NCBI GenBank assembly: GCA_002729495.1 | Contig: PBYE01000027.1 | Location: forward strand, 124,001 to 188,000 | From: Chromatiales bacterium | GTDB lineage: Bacteria; Pseudomonadota; Gammaproteobacteria; Steroidobacterales; GCA-2729495 | Length of the DNA: 64,000 nt | Direction of reading: 5' to 3' | Part shown: piece after piece, positions 7,030-17,125 of the stretch | How the letters are laid out: the number at the start of each line of letters is the position of its first letter | Position numbering within the stretch: position 1 is the stretch's first letter | Notes under the pieces: model-generated | What the model saw: the letters and a program-made list of their open reading frames with translations, nothing else | What the model was told of the DNA's origin: nothing | Databases searched by the model: none | Made by a program: the position numbers and the translations under genes

Positions 7030-8928
7030 ATGCCGCTTTTAGTACTGCTACCGTTACTGGGGGTGATCCTCAGCTGGCAGGCATGGCAAAAAACAAGCTT
7101 CAGTTCGGCCGCGCTACACAGCCTGGCTGCCGTCATATTGCTGCTATACGTGGGAGCGCTTGCAGGTGTGCTTCACTTGTCTGTCGCACTCGTGTTGATT
7201 GTGGGGGCAGCGCTGCTCGTTTATCGATTGTGGATATCGCGGGACTGTTTGCTCACACTGGTCAACGCACCGATCTTCCTGCTGCTGATTTTCAGCATTG
7301 CTTTCTGGTATGTGAATGGCAATGCCAACTACCTTTTTTACGACGAATATGCCCACTGGGGTGTATATATCCGGGAAATGCTCGCAACCGGCGCTCTGTG
7401 GGACGGCGACACCAATGCAATGCACCCGCGCTATCCGCCCGGCCCGGCACTGTGGCAATACCTTTTCGCTGCATACACTTACGAAGCCGATGGGGTTATC
7501 TACCTGGCTCAGTTCGTCCTGTTGGTGGTGCCTGTTCTCGTGCTCTGGGAAAAGTTGCGGCTCAAGGACCTTGGCTGGATTCTCGGCATAGTCGCGCTGG
7601 TCGTATGGCTGCTCGCAAACCTCGGTCATGGAACGACGAGCCTTTACGTGGACCACGTTCTTGCCACCTGGTTCGCGGGGAGTCTTCTTAATTTTCTGCG
7701 CGAACTCGAGCAGCGAAACTATCTGCAGCTCATAAGTTATGCCTTGCCGTTGGCGGTGCTGCCCCTTGTCAAAGATGTAGGCTTGTTGTTGGTGGTCCTG
7801 GCTTCGGGCACGATGGGCGTACTTTTGCTGGCAAGTAGCATGCGTTTCCGGCGATATCCGCTGGATCTTGCCATACGCACCGCGGCACCGTTGGTGACTG
7901 TCGCGTGTGCGTTTTCAATGTTAGTTGCGTTTAGCTGGTCGGTTAATCGCGATGCGGTTGGCGCAACAGAAGATGTGCAAAGCGCGGCCGCTGTTGGGCG
8001 GGGTATCCTGGGCGGTTTCAGCATATTTGATACCGAGCAGGAGGCCGAAATTGGCCAGCGTTTTATGGAGGTGTTGGTCAGCCAGCAAATCAGTAAAAGC
8101 GAAATTTCACATAAATATAACGAATTCGATTATGACATCAGGGATGCTTACACTGATCGCTATCGCCTGAGTACCGTTGGATTGATGCTCCTGTGCTTGG
8201 TATTGCAGGCCCTGATCTGGTTGCTGTTTGTTGCAAAAGAACACCGACTGAGGTGGCTGCTTTGCTACGCATGCATCAACCTGGCTGTCGTCATTTATCT
8301 TTTTGTCCTGTACTTCAGTTACCAGTTTGCCTTCGGTGAAGACGCGTTGCGGTTGCCATCCTACGTTCGCTATGCCCATTCGGTGCTGCTGCCGCTGGCT
8401 TTGCTGTCGGTCACACCATTGTTGCCGGCCTTCAGGCCGGATGCCGGTGCCGTTGTAGGCAGGGGCAGCATGGCCGTCCGGCAGGGGAGCTTGCTATTTG
8501 CAGTGGTGCTTATCGCCGCGTTCGCGTTCGAACGGCCATATCTTAAGCCGCTGTACACACCTTCCGGGCCCATCGATGTCCGGTTGCAGCTCAGGCCAAA
8601 AGTAGAAGCATTGCGCGCATTGCCGGGCAGGCCGCGGGTATGGGTTTACCTGCCGGTGCCGGAGAGGCTCGAAATCTATGCCCGGGTATTCAGACTGGAG
8701 CTGAGCCCGCTGCCGACCACGGTCGTCATGGACCCTGAGTTCATGCAGCAATCCAGGGCGCAGATGGAAGCTGCCTGGGGTGGATTCGACTACGTGTGGT
8801 CCCCGTTGCCCGATGCGGAAACCGATGCCCGCAGGTCCGCAGTGCTTGGCGACCTTGCGAATATGCGTCTGCTAAAAGTGCAACACACGCCCGCCGGTCC
8901 GGAACTGGCAGTGGCCGAGGTCTGGTAA
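7030..8928 (+). CDS. Large polytopic membrane protein, possibly a GT-C-type glycosyltransferase
   Basis: This 632-residue protein has about a dozen hydrophobic segments spread over residues 1-500 and a soluble C-terminal part of about 130 residues. An extramembrane loop near residue 100 carries FYDEYAHWG followed by MHPRYPPGPALWQY. An acidic motif in the first large periplasmic loop followed by a Pro/Tyr-rich stretch is characteristic of lipid-phosphate-sugar-dependent GT-C enzymes such as ArnT and PMT. That likeness is by pattern only. It could equally be an uncharacterised membrane protein. It ends 10 bases before a convergent SDR gene and appears to be a single-gene unit. Confidence 0.6.
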   Translation: MPLLVLLPLLGVILSWQAWQKTSFSSAALHSLAAVILLLYVGALAGVLHLSVALVLIVGAALLVYRLWISRDCLLTLVNAPIFLLLIFSIAFWYVNGNANYLFYDEYAHWGVYIREMLATGALWDGDTNAMHPRYPPGPALWQYLFAAYTYEADGVIYLAQFVLLVVPVLVLWEKLRLKDLGWILGIVALVVWLLANLGHGTTSLYVDHVLATWFAGSLLNFLRELEQRNYLQLISYALPLAVLPLVKDVGLLLVVLASGTMGVLLLASSMRFRRYPLDLAIRTAAPLVTVACAFSMLVAFSWSVNRDAVGATEDVQSAAAVGRGILGGFSIFDTEQEAEIGQRFMEVLVSQQISKSEISHKYNEFDYDIRDAYTDRYRLSTVGLMLLCLVLQALIWLLFVAKEHRLRWLLCYACINLAVVIYLFVLYFSYQFAFGEDALRLPSYVRYAHSVLLPLALLSVTPLLPAFRPDAGAVVGRGSMAVRQGSLLFAVVLIAAFAFERPYLKPLYTPSGPIDVRLQLRPKVEALRALPGRPRVWVYLPVPERLEIYARVFRLELSPLPTTVVMDPEFMQQSRAQMEAAWGGFDYVWSPLPDAETDARRSAVLGDLANMRLLKVQHTPAGPELAVAEVW

Positions 8929-8938
8929 ACAAAAAAAG

Positions 8939-9736
8939 CTAGTAGCCCGCCGGCGTCATGATGTCGCGTTTGACAAATATTGATTTCAGGAACCGCAGCA
9001 TGATTTTGGGCCCGGTAATCCAGCGCACCGCCGCACCGTTGCCTTTCGAATTCAACATGCCTTCCACCAGCCATGGCGTTACGGTGTCAACGGTATCTGC
9101 AACGATATTGAAAAACTTCCTGCGTTTCGGCCATTCCGGGTCATTTTCCCAGCCGGGCTCGATCAAAAGGTCGGTCAGCACCATGCCCGGGCTCAGGTAG
9201 CAAACCTCCACAGGCGTGTCTTTGCATTCTGCGATCATCACCTTGGTGAAATAGCGCAGGGCATACTTGGTTGTGCCGTAGGGTGCATATTTCGCCATGG
9301 TTCGCCCGTCGCTGCCGAAACCCTCCATGTTGAATACCTTGCCGCCGCCCTGTTTCTTCATCCCGGTGATAGCGACCTTGTTACAGTGCATAACGCCGAT
9401 CAGGTTGGTATTCACGGTGGTCACGTAGTCTTCCACGGGGAGGGCTGCGAAAAACTCTTTCGCACTGTCCCTGCCGGCATTATTTACCCAGATATCGATC
9501 ATGCCGAAGGCGCTGACGCCTGCGTCCCAGAGCGCCTGCGCCTGGTCGAAGTTAGCGACGTCGCAGGGTTGCCCGGCTATGTGGTCAGCGGGGTAGTCCG
9601 CGGCGAGTTGCGCTATCGCATCGTCGACAGCCTGCTGACCACGACTGCTGACCACCACTTTGTGGCCCCGCTGTAAAAATTCCCGGGCCATACCGAAACC
9701 GATTCCCCTGGTGCTGCCCGTAATGACAACATTCAT
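8939..9736 (-). CDS. Short-chain dehydrogenase/reductase
   Basis: A 265-residue SDR with the NAD(P) motif GSTRGIGFG at residues 7-15, NNAG in WVNNAGRD, and the catalytic YGTTK. The start at 9736 follows a GGGGAA ribosome-binding site and gives MNVVITGSTRG, the standard SDR beginning; a longer in-frame start at 9781 would add a polar extension without support. Classical SDRs reduce or oxidise alcohol, keto or sugar groups; the substrate cannot be told from sequence. It stands alone on the minus strand between a convergent membrane-protein gene and tRNA-Leu. Confidence 0.85.
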   Translation of the reverse strand: MNVVITGSTRGIGFGMAREFLQRGHKVVVSSRGQQAVDDAIAQLAADYPADHIAGQPCDVANFDQAQALWDAGVSAFGMIDIWVNNAGRDSAKEFFAALPVEDYVTTVNTNLIGVMHCNKVAITGMKKQGGGKVFNMEGFGSDGRTMAKYAPYGTTKYALRYFTKVMIAECKDTPVEVCYLSPGMVLTDLLIEPGWENDPEWPKRRKFFNIVADTVDTVTPWLVEGMLNSKGNGAAVRWITGPKIMLRFLKSIFVKRDIMTPAGY

Positions 9737-10038
9737 ATTTTGTTTCCCCGGCTTTTTTAGATTCGGGCGCGATTTTGCCATGTTGAGCGCTACTAGCAGA
9801 TGTCCTTAAGCTCCGACCGCCGGACTGTGAGCGGGCGACTCTCTGCCACGATTTCGCCCCTGCTCGCAGCACTGGCGGACAGTGCATTGATAAGTGATTG
9901 TTCTTTAAGGTAAAAGAATAATCCTTTTGCGTCGCCCCGGACGTGGTACGCGACACAGGATCGACGAAAAGGCCGACCATGCTGATGTGCAAGTCCGGGT
10001 ATAATGCGCGCCGTAGCAGCCGGTCATCCTGCGTGTGC
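9737..10038. promoter_or_regulatory. Intergenic region with the tRNA-Leu promoter
   Basis: No gene is visible. A perfect TATAAT at 10000-10005 followed by GCGCGC lies 33 bases before tRNA-Leu; no good -35 box is seen 17 bases upstream. An imperfect stem, GATTGTTCTTTA against TAAAAGAATAATC (about 9895-9932), lies further upstream and is of unknown meaning. Confidence 0.5.
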
Positions 10039-10123
<85 letters not shown>

Positions 10124-10193
10124 TTACCGCCCCGGACAGGACAAGACGGCCAGGCCACCCCGTAAGACTATTTAATAAGGACAGGACAAGATA

Positions 10194-11489
10194 ATGCAGG
10201 TTTCGATAGAAACCTCGGCCGGACTTGAGCGCCGCATGCGTGTGCAGGTACCGGCAGAGACCGTAGAAAAAGAAGTGGAGTCACGGCTGAAATCGGTCGG
10301 ACGCAGCGCCCAGATCAAGGGCTTTCGCCCCGGCAAGGTGCCGGACAAGGTGATCCGCCAACGCTATGGCGGGCATGTGCGCCAGGAAGTGCTGCAGGAC
10401 ATCCTGCAGTCCAGCTATTCAGAGGCAGTGGTGCAGGAAAAACTGCGTCCCGCGGGTGGCCCCAGCATCGAGCCGGAAAGTGTGGAAGAAGGCAAAGACC
10501 TCACTTATATTGCTATATTCGAGGTCTATCCAGAATTCGAGCTTAAAGGGTTGAATTCTATAAAGATTGAGGAGTCCAAGGTTGAGATCGAGGACCCCGA
10601 TATAGACCGGATGATTGAGAATCTGCGGAAACAACGGGCGCATTGGCACGATGTTGATCGGAAGGCCGCCGAGGGTGACCAGGTCACGCTGGATTTCGAT
10701 GGCACTTTGAAAGGTGAGCCCTTCGAAGGCGGCAGTGCGAAGGATTTTTCGGTCGTGCTCGGTGACGGGGCGATGCTTGAGGACTTCGAAAAAAACCTGG
10801 CAGGTGTAGCCGCCGGTGACGAGAAGAGCTTCAGGATGAAGTTTCCGAAGGATTATCATGCCGAGGCACTCGCCGGCCAGAAGGTCGAATTCGCGATCAA
10901 GGTAGCCAAGGTTGCGGAACAGCACCTGCCGGACCTGGATGAGGAGTTTATTAAGGCCTACGGAGTTGAAAGCGGTGGCGAGGAAGAGTTGCGTGTGGAT
11001 ATACGCGCGAATATGCAGCGCGAACTCGACGCCAAGTGCAAGGCAGAAATTAAGAAGCAGATTCTGGATGGGTTGCTTAAACAAAATCCGGTGGAGTTGC
11101 CCGATGTACTGGTTCGCCAGGAATGCGATGCACTGCAAAAGGAGGCTATGCAACAACTGGGCATTGCGGAACCCGAGCAGGCTCCTGCACCGGAAAGCTT
11201 TCGCGAAACCGCTGAGAAGCGCGTGCGGCTTGGGCTTTTGATGACCGAATACATTAGCTCAAACGAGCTTGAGCTCAACCGTGATCGCGTGACCGCGAAA
11301 GTGGACGAAATGTGCGCCCCCTATGAAAATCCGGATGAAATCCGCAATATTTATTTGCAGAATCCGCAGTTCCTGGGCCAGATCGAAAATATGGTGCTGG
11401 AAGAACAGGTGATTGAAGGATTGGCGGAGCACGCTAAAGTCAGTCAAAAGAAAAAGGGATTCACGGAGTTAATGGAAATGCCTGCCTGA
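10194..11489 (+). CDS. tig: Trigger factor
   Basis: Trigger factor is the ribosome-bound chaperone and peptidyl-prolyl isomerase that meets nascent chains at the exit tunnel. The protein has the usual length (431 residues) and domain order: an N-terminal ribosome-binding domain with the signature GFRPGKVP near 42-49, a central FKBP-like domain (about 150-240, with [19 protein letters not shown]), and a helical C-terminal domain. It heads the tig-clpP-clpX-lon-hupB order conserved in gammaproteobacteria, with clpP 37 bases downstream. Confidence 0.97.
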   Translation: MQVSIETSAGLERRMRVQVPAETVEKEVESRLKSVGRSAQIKGFRPGKVPDKVIRQRYGGHVRQEVLQDILQSSYSEAVVQEKLRPAGGPSIEPESVEEGKDLTYIAIFEVYPEFELKGLNSIKIEESKVEIEDPDIDRMIENLRKQRAHWHDVDRKAAEGDQVTLDFDGTLKGEPFEGGSAKDFSVVLGDGAMLEDFEKNLAGVAAGDEKSFRMKFPKDYHAEALAGQKVEFAIKVAKVAEQHLPDLDEEFIKAYGVESGGEEELRVDIRANMQRELDAKCKAEIKKQILDGLLKQNPVELPDVLVRQECDALQKEAMQQLGIAEPEQAPAPESFRETAEKRVRLGLLMTEYISSNELELNRDRVTAKVDEMCAPYENPDEIRNIYLQNPQFLGQIENMVLEEQVIEGLAEHAKVSQKKKGFTELMEMPA

Positions 11490-11526
11490 CTTTTGTGGCA
11501 GGGTAAGTTCAAGCAGCAGGGAAAAG

Positions 11527-12165
11527 ATGATGACAACGGACACTAAAGCACTGAACCTCATACCGATGGTGGTCGAGCAAACCTCGCGCGGGGAGCGCTC
11601 CTACGATATTTACTCACGATTACTGAAGGAGCGGGTCGTATTTATCGTGGGACCGGTCGAGGACCAGGTTTCCAACCTGATTGTTGCGCAGCTTTTGTAT
11701 CTGGAATCCGAAAACCCGGACAAGGATATTCATTTATATATCAACTCTCCCGGCGGGTCGGTGAGTTCCGGATTATCCATCTACGACACGATGCAGTTCG
11801 TGCGTCCCGAGGTAAGCACGATTTGCGTAGGCCAGGCGGCCAGCATGGGCGCCTTCCTGTTGTCAGGTGGTGCGAAGGGCAAGCGCTTCTGCCTGCCGCA
11901 TTCGCGCATGATGATTCATCAGCCCCTGGCAGGTTTCCAGGGTCAGGCATCCGATATTGATATCCATGCCCGCGAAGTGCTGGCGACCAAGGACAGGCTG
12001 AACAAGTTACTGGCGAAGCATACGGGGCAACCGCTGGAACGCGTCGAAACAGATACCGACCGCGACTATTTCATGAGCGCACCGGAAGCGGTCGAATACG
12101 GCCTGATTGACACGGTGCTGGAGCAACGCCAGGAAGGCGCCGCAACAGAGGATGCTGACAGCTAG
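11527..12165 (+). CDS. clpP: ATP-dependent Clp protease proteolytic subunit
   Basis: ClpP forms the tetradecameric serine-protease chamber used with ClpX and ClpA in the cytoplasm. The catalytic Ser lies in [11 protein letters not shown] and the His in MMIHQPL; the Asp is further on in the conserved C-terminal third. [12 protein letters not shown] is the oxyanion-region signature. The length of 212 residues is normal, including a short propeptide. Two adjacent ATGs occur after the AGGGAAAAG ribosome-binding site; the first is taken. It lies between tig and clpX. Confidence 0.97.
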   Translation: MMTTDTKALNLIPMVVEQTSRGERSYDIYSRLLKERVVFIVGPVEDQVSNLIVAQLLYLESENPDKDIHLYINSPGGSVSSGLSIYDTMQFVRPEVSTICVGQAASMGAFLLSGGAKGKRFCLPHSRMMIHQPLAGFQGQASDIDIHAREVLATKDRLNKLLAKHTGQPLERVETDTDRDYFMSAPEAVEYGLIDTVLEQRQEGAATEDADS

Positions 12166-12326
12166 CGATTTGGGCTGGAAACCCACCGGTATAAAGGCTG
12201 CCACGGTTTTCGGGGTGGTTATGCGGGCACGTGCTTTGCACCCCCGGCTTAAGCCGTGCTATATAGGTCGGAACCGCCAGCCGGTATGTGCGCAAAGGCC
12301 TGTGGGTAAGGCCATTGAGGAACAGG

Positions 12327-13643
12327 ATGTCTGACGATACGCGAGGCAGGGGAGAGGACGGCAAGCTTCTTTATTGCTCCTTCTGCGGTAAGAGCCAGCA
12401 CGAGGTTCGCAAGCTGATTGCGGGACCTTCGGTGTTTATTTGCGATGAGTGCGTTGAGCTCTGCAACGACATTATCCGCGAAGAGCTGGACGATCGTTCC
12501 GAGCAGGGCCAGGCCAAGCTTCCCAAGCCCCAGGAAATCAAGGGTGTACTCGACGAGTACGTCATCGGGCAGCAGTGCGCCAAAAAAGTGCTGTCGGTTG
12601 CGGTTTACAACCATTACAAACGTCTGGATACCCGCGCCAAGGGCGACAAGAACGATATCGAGCTGGCCAAGAGCAATATTTTGCTGATTGGCCCGACCGG
12701 ATGCGGCAAGACACTGCTGGCCGAAACACTGGCGCGGTTCCTGAACGTTCCCTTCACTATTGCTGATGCGACGACGCTGACAGAAGCGGGCTACGTGGGC
12801 GAGGACGTCGAAAATATCATCCAGAAGCTGCTGCAGAAGTGCGACTACGACGTCGATAAGGCGCAGACCGGTATTGTCTATATAGACGAGATCGACAAGA
12901 TATCACGCAAGTCGGATAACCCTTCCATTACACGAGATGTGTCTGGCGAGGGCGTGCAGCAGGCATTGTTAAAACTGATCGAGGGAACCATCGCATCGGT
13001 GCCCCCGCAGGGCGGCCGCAAGCATCCTCAGCAGGAATTCCTGCAGGTTGATACCGGGAATATCCTGTTTGTCGTAGGCGGAGCATTCGCCGGCCTCGAG
13101 AAAATTATCCGTAGCCGCTCGGCACGTTCCGGTATCGGCTTCGTGGCAGACATCAAGACCGCCGATGAAGAACCGAATATCGGCGACCTGTTAACCGATG
13201 TTGAGCCCGAGGATCTCATCAAGTATGGCCTGATTCCGGAGTTTGTCGGTCGTTTGCCGGTGGTGGCGACGCTGGATGAGCTGGATGAAGACGCGCTGGT
13301 TACGATCCTGGTCGAGCCGCGTAATGCGCTGACCAAGCAATATCAGAAGCTCCTTGAGATGGAAGGGGTGGATCTCGAGTTTCGTGATGATGCGCTGCGT
13401 GCGGTAGCGCAGCGGGCAATGCAGCGCAAAACGGGTGCGCGCGGGTTGCGTACCATCCTTGAAAGTGTGCTTTTAGACACCATGTATGACTTGCCGAGTA
13501 TGACCAATGTCTCCAAAGTGGTGGTGGATGAGGGTGTGGTCACCGGCGAGACCAAGCCATACGTAATCTACGAGTCGGAAGACGTACAGGAGTCGCAGAC
13601 CTCAGACGAAGAGCCGCGTCCAACCGGTTCTGACCGGCCCTGA
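12327..13643 (+). CDS. clpX: ATP-dependent Clp protease ATP-binding subunit ClpX
   Basis: ClpX is the AAA+ unfoldase that delivers substrates to ClpP. The N-terminal zinc-binding domain has CSFCGK and CDECVELC. Walker A is GPTGCGKT, Walker B is VYIDEIDKI, and [11 protein letters not shown] lies in the sensor-2 region. The start gives [13 protein letters not shown] and 438 residues, after GAGG; an upstream in-frame start at 12288 would add a segment unlike the family. The 161 bases between clpP and clpX show no gene. Confidence 0.97.
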   Translation: MSDDTRGRGEDGKLLYCSFCGKSQHEVRKLIAGPSVFICDECVELCNDIIREELDDRSEQGQAKLPKPQEIKGVLDEYVIGQQCAKKVLSVAVYNHYKRLDTRAKGDKNDIELAKSNILLIGPTGCGKTLLAETLARFLNVPFTIADATTLTEAGYVGEDVENIIQKLLQKCDYDVDKAQTGIVYIDEIDKISRKSDNPSITRDVSGEGVQQALLKLIEGTIASVPPQGGRKHPQQEFLQVDTGNILFVVGGAFAGLEKIIRSRSARSGIGFVADIKTADEEPNIGDLLTDVEPEDLIKYGLIPEFVGRLPVVATLDELDEDALVTILVEPRNALTKQYQKLLEMEGVDLEFRDDALRAVAQRAMQRKTGARGLRTILESVLLDTMYDLPSMTNVSKVVVDEGVVTGETKPYVIYESEDVQESQTSDEEPRPTGSDRP

Positions 13644-13769
13644 GACAGCCGATTTCTGTAAGTGTGATTCAGGTTCTCGCTTGTGGTGGGAGCCTGACCT
13701 TATCTTGTCGGTACAGGTGTTGATACGTTAGCGGGTATTGGAAAGGGAATTCAAATCGGAGCCAACTTT

Positions 13770-16193
13770 ATGACGGAATCTCAAGTGGAATCTGGCGAAC
13801 AGTCATTATCCAACGTGCCTATCCTGCCGTTGCGAGATGTGGTTGTGTACCCGCACATGGTCATTCCCCTGTTTGTCGGCAGGGAAAAATCGATCCTGGC
13901 GCTGGATACGGCGATGGAAGCCGGCAAGAAAATTCTGCTCGTGGCCCAGAAGCAGGCAGACATAGATACCCCGACCGAAGACGATATTTACCGGGTCGGT
14001 ACACTCGCGACTATTTTGCAGCTACTGAAATTGCCCGACAGCACAGTGAAGGTGCTCGTCGAAGGCGGCAGTCGAGCCAACCTGACAACGGTTCGTGCGG
14101 ATGATTTCTTTACGGCCGATATAGAACTGATAGACGAGGTGCAGGCGGACGAATCGCGGGAAATGGATGGCCTGAAACGCACTGTCGTTACCCAGTTCGA
14201 AAGTTACGTCAAGCTAAACAAGAAAGTCCCCCCGGAAATCCTCAGTTCACTGTCGAGCATCGACCAGCCCGGCCGCCTTGCCGATACCGTTGCTGCGCAT
14301 ATGTCGCTGCAGCTTGATGAAAAGCAGAAAGTCCTGGAAATACAAGAGGTGCGCCCGCGCCTTGAGCATGTGATGGGGCTGATCGACGCAGAGATAGACA
14401 TGCTGCAGATTGAAAAACGCATACGTGGCCGCGTAAAGCAGCAGATGGAACGCAGTCAGCGCGAGTACTACCTGAATGAGCAGATGAAGGCTATTCAGAA
14501 GGAACTGGGCGAAATGGAAGACGCGCCCAACGAGCTGACTGAGCTCGAAAAAAAGATTGAAGAGGCCGGTATGACAACCGAGGCCAAGGAAAAGGCCGTC
14601 TCGGAGCTCAACAAGCTTAAAATGATGTCACCTATGTCGGCGGAAGCCACCGTGGTGCGCAATTACATCGACTGGCTGGTCAAGGTGCCATGGAAGAAGC
14701 GTACGCGCATTTCCCGCAAGCTCGACAAGGCCGAGACCATCCTCGAAGAGGACCATTACGGACTGGAGAAGGTCAAGGAGCGCATTCTTGAGTACCTGGC
14801 TGTGCAACAGCGGGTGCGTAAGCTCAAGGGACCGATACTCTGCCTGGTAGGCCCTCCGGGCGTCGGTAAGACCTCGCTGGGGCAAAGCGTTGCCCGGGCG
14901 ACTAATCGTAAATTTGTGCGGATGTCACTGGGCGGCGTACGAGACGAAGCCGAGATTCGCGGCCACCGGCGCACCTATATAGGCTCCATGCCGGGCAAGA
15001 TATTGCAGAACCTGTCCAAGGTAGGCGTGCGTAACCCACTGATGCTGCTGGATGAGATCGACAAGATGTCAATGGATTTCCGTGGCGATCCGTCGTCTGC
15101 GCTCCTGGAGGTGCTGGACCCCGAGCAGAACTGCGCGTTCCAGGATCATTATTTCGAAGTTGATTTCGATTTGTCCGATGTGATGTTCGTGTGTACCGCG
15201 AACACGCTGAATATTCCGCCGCCGTTGCTGGATCGGATGGAAGTCATCCGCATCCCGGGCTACACCGAGGATGAAAAACTGAATATAGCCAAGCGCTACC
15301 TGATTCCAAAGCAGCTTGAGGCGAACGGACTGAAATCCGAGGAACTGGCGATATCTGAAAGCGCGATCCGTGACATCGTGCGTTATTACACGCGCGAGGC
15401 CGGTGTGCGTAACCTGGAACGTGAAATTGCGAAAGTTTGCCGCAAGGTGGTCAAGAGCCTGCTGTTGCGTCCGAAGGATTCGCAGACTCATATCGTGCCG
15501 AAAAACCTGGGCAAGTACCTGGGCGTGCGGCAGTTCCGTTATGGACGCGCGGAAGAGAACGACCAGGTCGGGCAGGTTACAGGGCTGGCCTGGACGGAAG
15601 CCGGCGGTGAGCTACTGACTATCGAGGCTACGGTTGTCCCGGGCAAGGGTAAGCTGATGCACACGGGGCAGCTCGGCGAAGTGATGCAGGAGTCGATCCA
15701 GGCGGCCACGACGGTTGTCCGCAGCCGTGCCAAGGTCGTTGGTATAGACGAGGATTTCCACCAGAAACTGGATATCCATATCCATGTTCCCGAGGGGGCT
15801 ACCCCCAAGGACGGGCCCAGCGCAGGCGTCGGAATGTGCGCAGCGCTCGTGTCTGCCGTGACCAACATACCCGTCAAGGCCGATGTTGCGATGACGGGCG
15901 AAATCACCCTGCGTGGGGAGATCCTGCCGATCGGTGGCCTCAAGGAGAAATTGCTGGCCGCTCATCGGGGCGGTGTGTCGACCGTGATTATCCCCAGGGA
16001 AAATGAAAAAGACCTGGTGGAAATTCCGAAGAACATCAAAGACAAGCTGAACATTGTTCCGGTGCGTTGGATAGATGAGGTGCTGGAATATTCGCTCACT
16101 CACAGCCCTGTTCCGGGCGCTTCAGAGTCGCAGAAAGACGAGAAACAGAGTCAGTCTGCCGAGGCTGATGACAAGGGTGTGCGCCCGCATTAG
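13770..16193 (+). CDS. lon: ATP-dependent Lon protease
   Basis: Lon degrades damaged and regulatory proteins in the cytoplasm. All domains are present in the 807 residues: an N-terminal substrate-binding domain (about 15-210), a coiled region, the AAA+ module with Walker A GPPGVGKTS and Walker B LMLLDEIDKM, and the C-terminal protease with catalytic Ser in KDGPSAGVGM and Lys in GGLKEKLLAAH. No clear sigma-32 promoter was found in the 126 bases upstream, where there is only an imperfect hairpin (about 13668-13697). It lies between clpX and hupB as in many gammaproteobacteria. Confidence 0.97.
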   Translation: MTESQVESGEQSLSNVPILPLRDVVVYPHMVIPLFVGREKSILALDTAMEAGKKILLVAQKQADIDTPTEDDIYRVGTLATILQLLKLPDSTVKVLVEGGSRANLTTVRADDFFTADIELIDEVQADESREMDGLKRTVVTQFESYVKLNKKVPPEILSSLSSIDQPGRLADTVAAHMSLQLDEKQKVLEIQEVRPRLEHVMGLIDAEIDMLQIEKRIRGRVKQQMERSQREYYLNEQMKAIQKELGEMEDAPNELTELEKKIEEAGMTTEAKEKAVSELNKLKMMSPMSAEATVVRNYIDWLVKVPWKKRTRISRKLDKAETILEEDHYGLEKVKERILEYLAVQQRVRKLKGPILCLVGPPGVGKTSLGQSVARATNRKFVRMSLGGVRDEAEIRGHRRTYIGSMPGKILQNLSKVGVRNPLMLLDEIDKMSMDFRGDPSSALLEVLDPEQNCAFQDHYFEVDFDLSDVMFVCTANTLNIPPPLLDRMEVIRIPGYTEDEKLNIAKRYLIPKQLEANGLKSEELAISESAIRDIVRYYTREAGVRNLEREIAKVCRKVVKSLLLRPKDSQTHIVPKNLGKYLGVRQFRYGRAEENDQVGQVTGLAWTEAGGELLTIEATVVPGKGKLMHTGQLGEVMQESIQAATTVVRSRAKVVGIDEDFHQKLDIHIHVPEGATPKDGPSAGVGMCAALVSAVTNIPVKADVAMTGEITLRGEILPIGGLKEKLLAAHRGGVSTVIIPRENEKDLVEIPKNIKDKLNIVPVRWIDEVLEYSLTHSPVPGASESQKDEKQSQSAEADDKGVRPH

Positions 16194-16224
16194 AGCCGGT
16201 CTAACTAATCACTACAACGTTTTG

Positions 16225-16254
16225 TTGACAGCGCTTTTTAGCGACTGGTATAAG
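16225..16254 (+). promoter_or_regulatory. Sigma-70 promoter between lon and hupB
   Basis: A perfect TTGACA (16225-16230), an 18-base spacer and TATAAG (16249-16254) precede hupB. The predicted start leaves a leader of about 160 bases, so hupB should be transcribed independently of lon, with a long untranslated region. Confidence 0.7.
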
Positions 16255-16423
16255 AATCGCGTGGTTTCCAGACCCGGTACGTTGTTGGCTTTGCGGTTTG
16301 GTTGCACGTCGCGGTGCGAATTCTGAATTGATCGTATATTGCTTCGTATAGCGAGAACTACAGGTGAGTCATCTGTTGGTGGCTTGGGATATTTTCTGAA
16401 GTCGTTCGTTAAAAGGTGGATTG

Positions 16424-16696
16424 ATGAACAAGGGTGAATTGATTGAATCAGTAGCTACGTCAGCGGGTCTTTCAAAAGCAGATGCAGGTCGTGCTGTGGA
16501 TGCTTTGATTAATTCGATTTCGGGTGCTCTTCAGGGTGGCAGCCAGGTATCGCTGGTTGGCTTTGGAACGTTCACTGTAAAGCGTCGTGCAGCCCGCCAG
16601 GGCCGTAACCCGCGGACCGGTGAAACCATCCAGATTAAGGCTAGTAATGTGCCAGGATTCAAGGCTGGCAAAGCTCTGAAGGAAGCCGTAAACTAG
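16424..16696 (+). CDS. hupB: DNA-binding protein HU (beta type)
   Basis: HU is the small dimeric nucleoid protein that bends DNA. The 90-residue protein begins [20 protein letters not shown] and contains the signature [18 protein letters not shown], including the DNA-intercalating arm with RNPRTGE. The ATG at 16424 follows an AAAGGTGG ribosome-binding site; a TTG directly upstream is not needed. It lies between lon and the tRNA-Val/Asp pair, and has its own promoter and terminator. Confidence 0.96.
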   Translation: MNKGELIESVATSAGLSKADAGRAVDALINSISGALQGGSQVSLVGFGTFTVKRRAARQGRNPRTGETIQIKASNVPGFKAGKALKEAVN

Positions 16697-16768
16697 CGCG
16701 TCTTTCGCGCTGACATTGCCCTTTCGGGGGTTGGCGCAGAACCCTTAAAGGGTTCAGGCGTTAAGGAT

Positions 16769-16796
16769 ATCGGCGCTTTTTAGCGCCGATTTCTTT
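16769..16796 (+). terminator. Rho-independent terminator after hupB
   Basis: ATCGGCGC (16769-16776), loop TTTTTA, GCGCCGAT (16783-16790), then TTCTTT. A separate short palindrome around GAACCCTTAAAGGGTTC lies just upstream (16738-16754). Confidence 0.8.
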
Positions 16797-16831
16797 GGCT
16801 GATGCTAAAGTCTGGCGCAGAAGCACACTCC

Positions 16832-16907
16832 GGGTGCTTAGCTCAGCTGGGAGAGCGGCGCCCTTACAAGGCGTAGGTCGGGGGTTCGATCCCCTCAGCA
16901 CCCACCA
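16832..16907 (+). tRNA. tRNA-Val (anticodon TAC)
   Basis: The acceptor is GGGTGCT/AGCACCC, the anticodon stem is CGCC/GGCG with loop CTTACAA (anticodon TAC), the T-arm has GGGTTCGATCCC and CCA is encoded. It is the first of a two-tRNA unit with tRNA-Asp. Confidence 0.94.
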
Positions 16908-16916
16908 GTTTTATGC

Positions 16917-16993
16917 GGAGTGGTAGTTCAGTTGGTTAGAATACCGGCCTGTCACGCCGGGGGTCGCGGGTTCGAGTCCCGTCCACTCCGCCA
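16917..16993 (+). tRNA. tRNA-Asp (anticodon GTC)
   Basis: The acceptor is GGAGTGG/CCACTCC, the anticodon is GTC in CTGTCAC, the T-arm is CGGGTTCGAGTCCCG, and discriminator G is followed by an encoded CCA. It closely resembles E. coli tRNA-Asp. Confidence 0.94.
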
Positions 16994-17002
16994 TCGATAC
17001 AA

Positions 17003-17027
17003 GGCGCCCCGTTTGGGGCGCCTTTTT
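17003..17027 (+). terminator. Rho-independent terminator of the tRNA-Val/Asp unit
   Basis: A perfect 8-bp stem, GGCGCCCC (17003-17010) and GGGGCGCC (17015-17022), with loop GTTT is followed by TTTTT. Confidence 0.9.
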
Positions 17028-17125
17028 CGTATGTGGCAGCACGGTGTGCCAAGGGCGGCTACAATGTGCGCCGACCGCCGGTATCGGATTGCCCGGGCAG
17101 CCACTTTAAGACGAACGGAATCTAA

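Noticed and set aside
13644-13769. Heat-shock (sigma-32) promoter expected before lon.
   Set aside because: No CTTGAA-like and CCCAT-like pair at proper spacing is visible in the 126 bases; only an imperfect hairpin is present.
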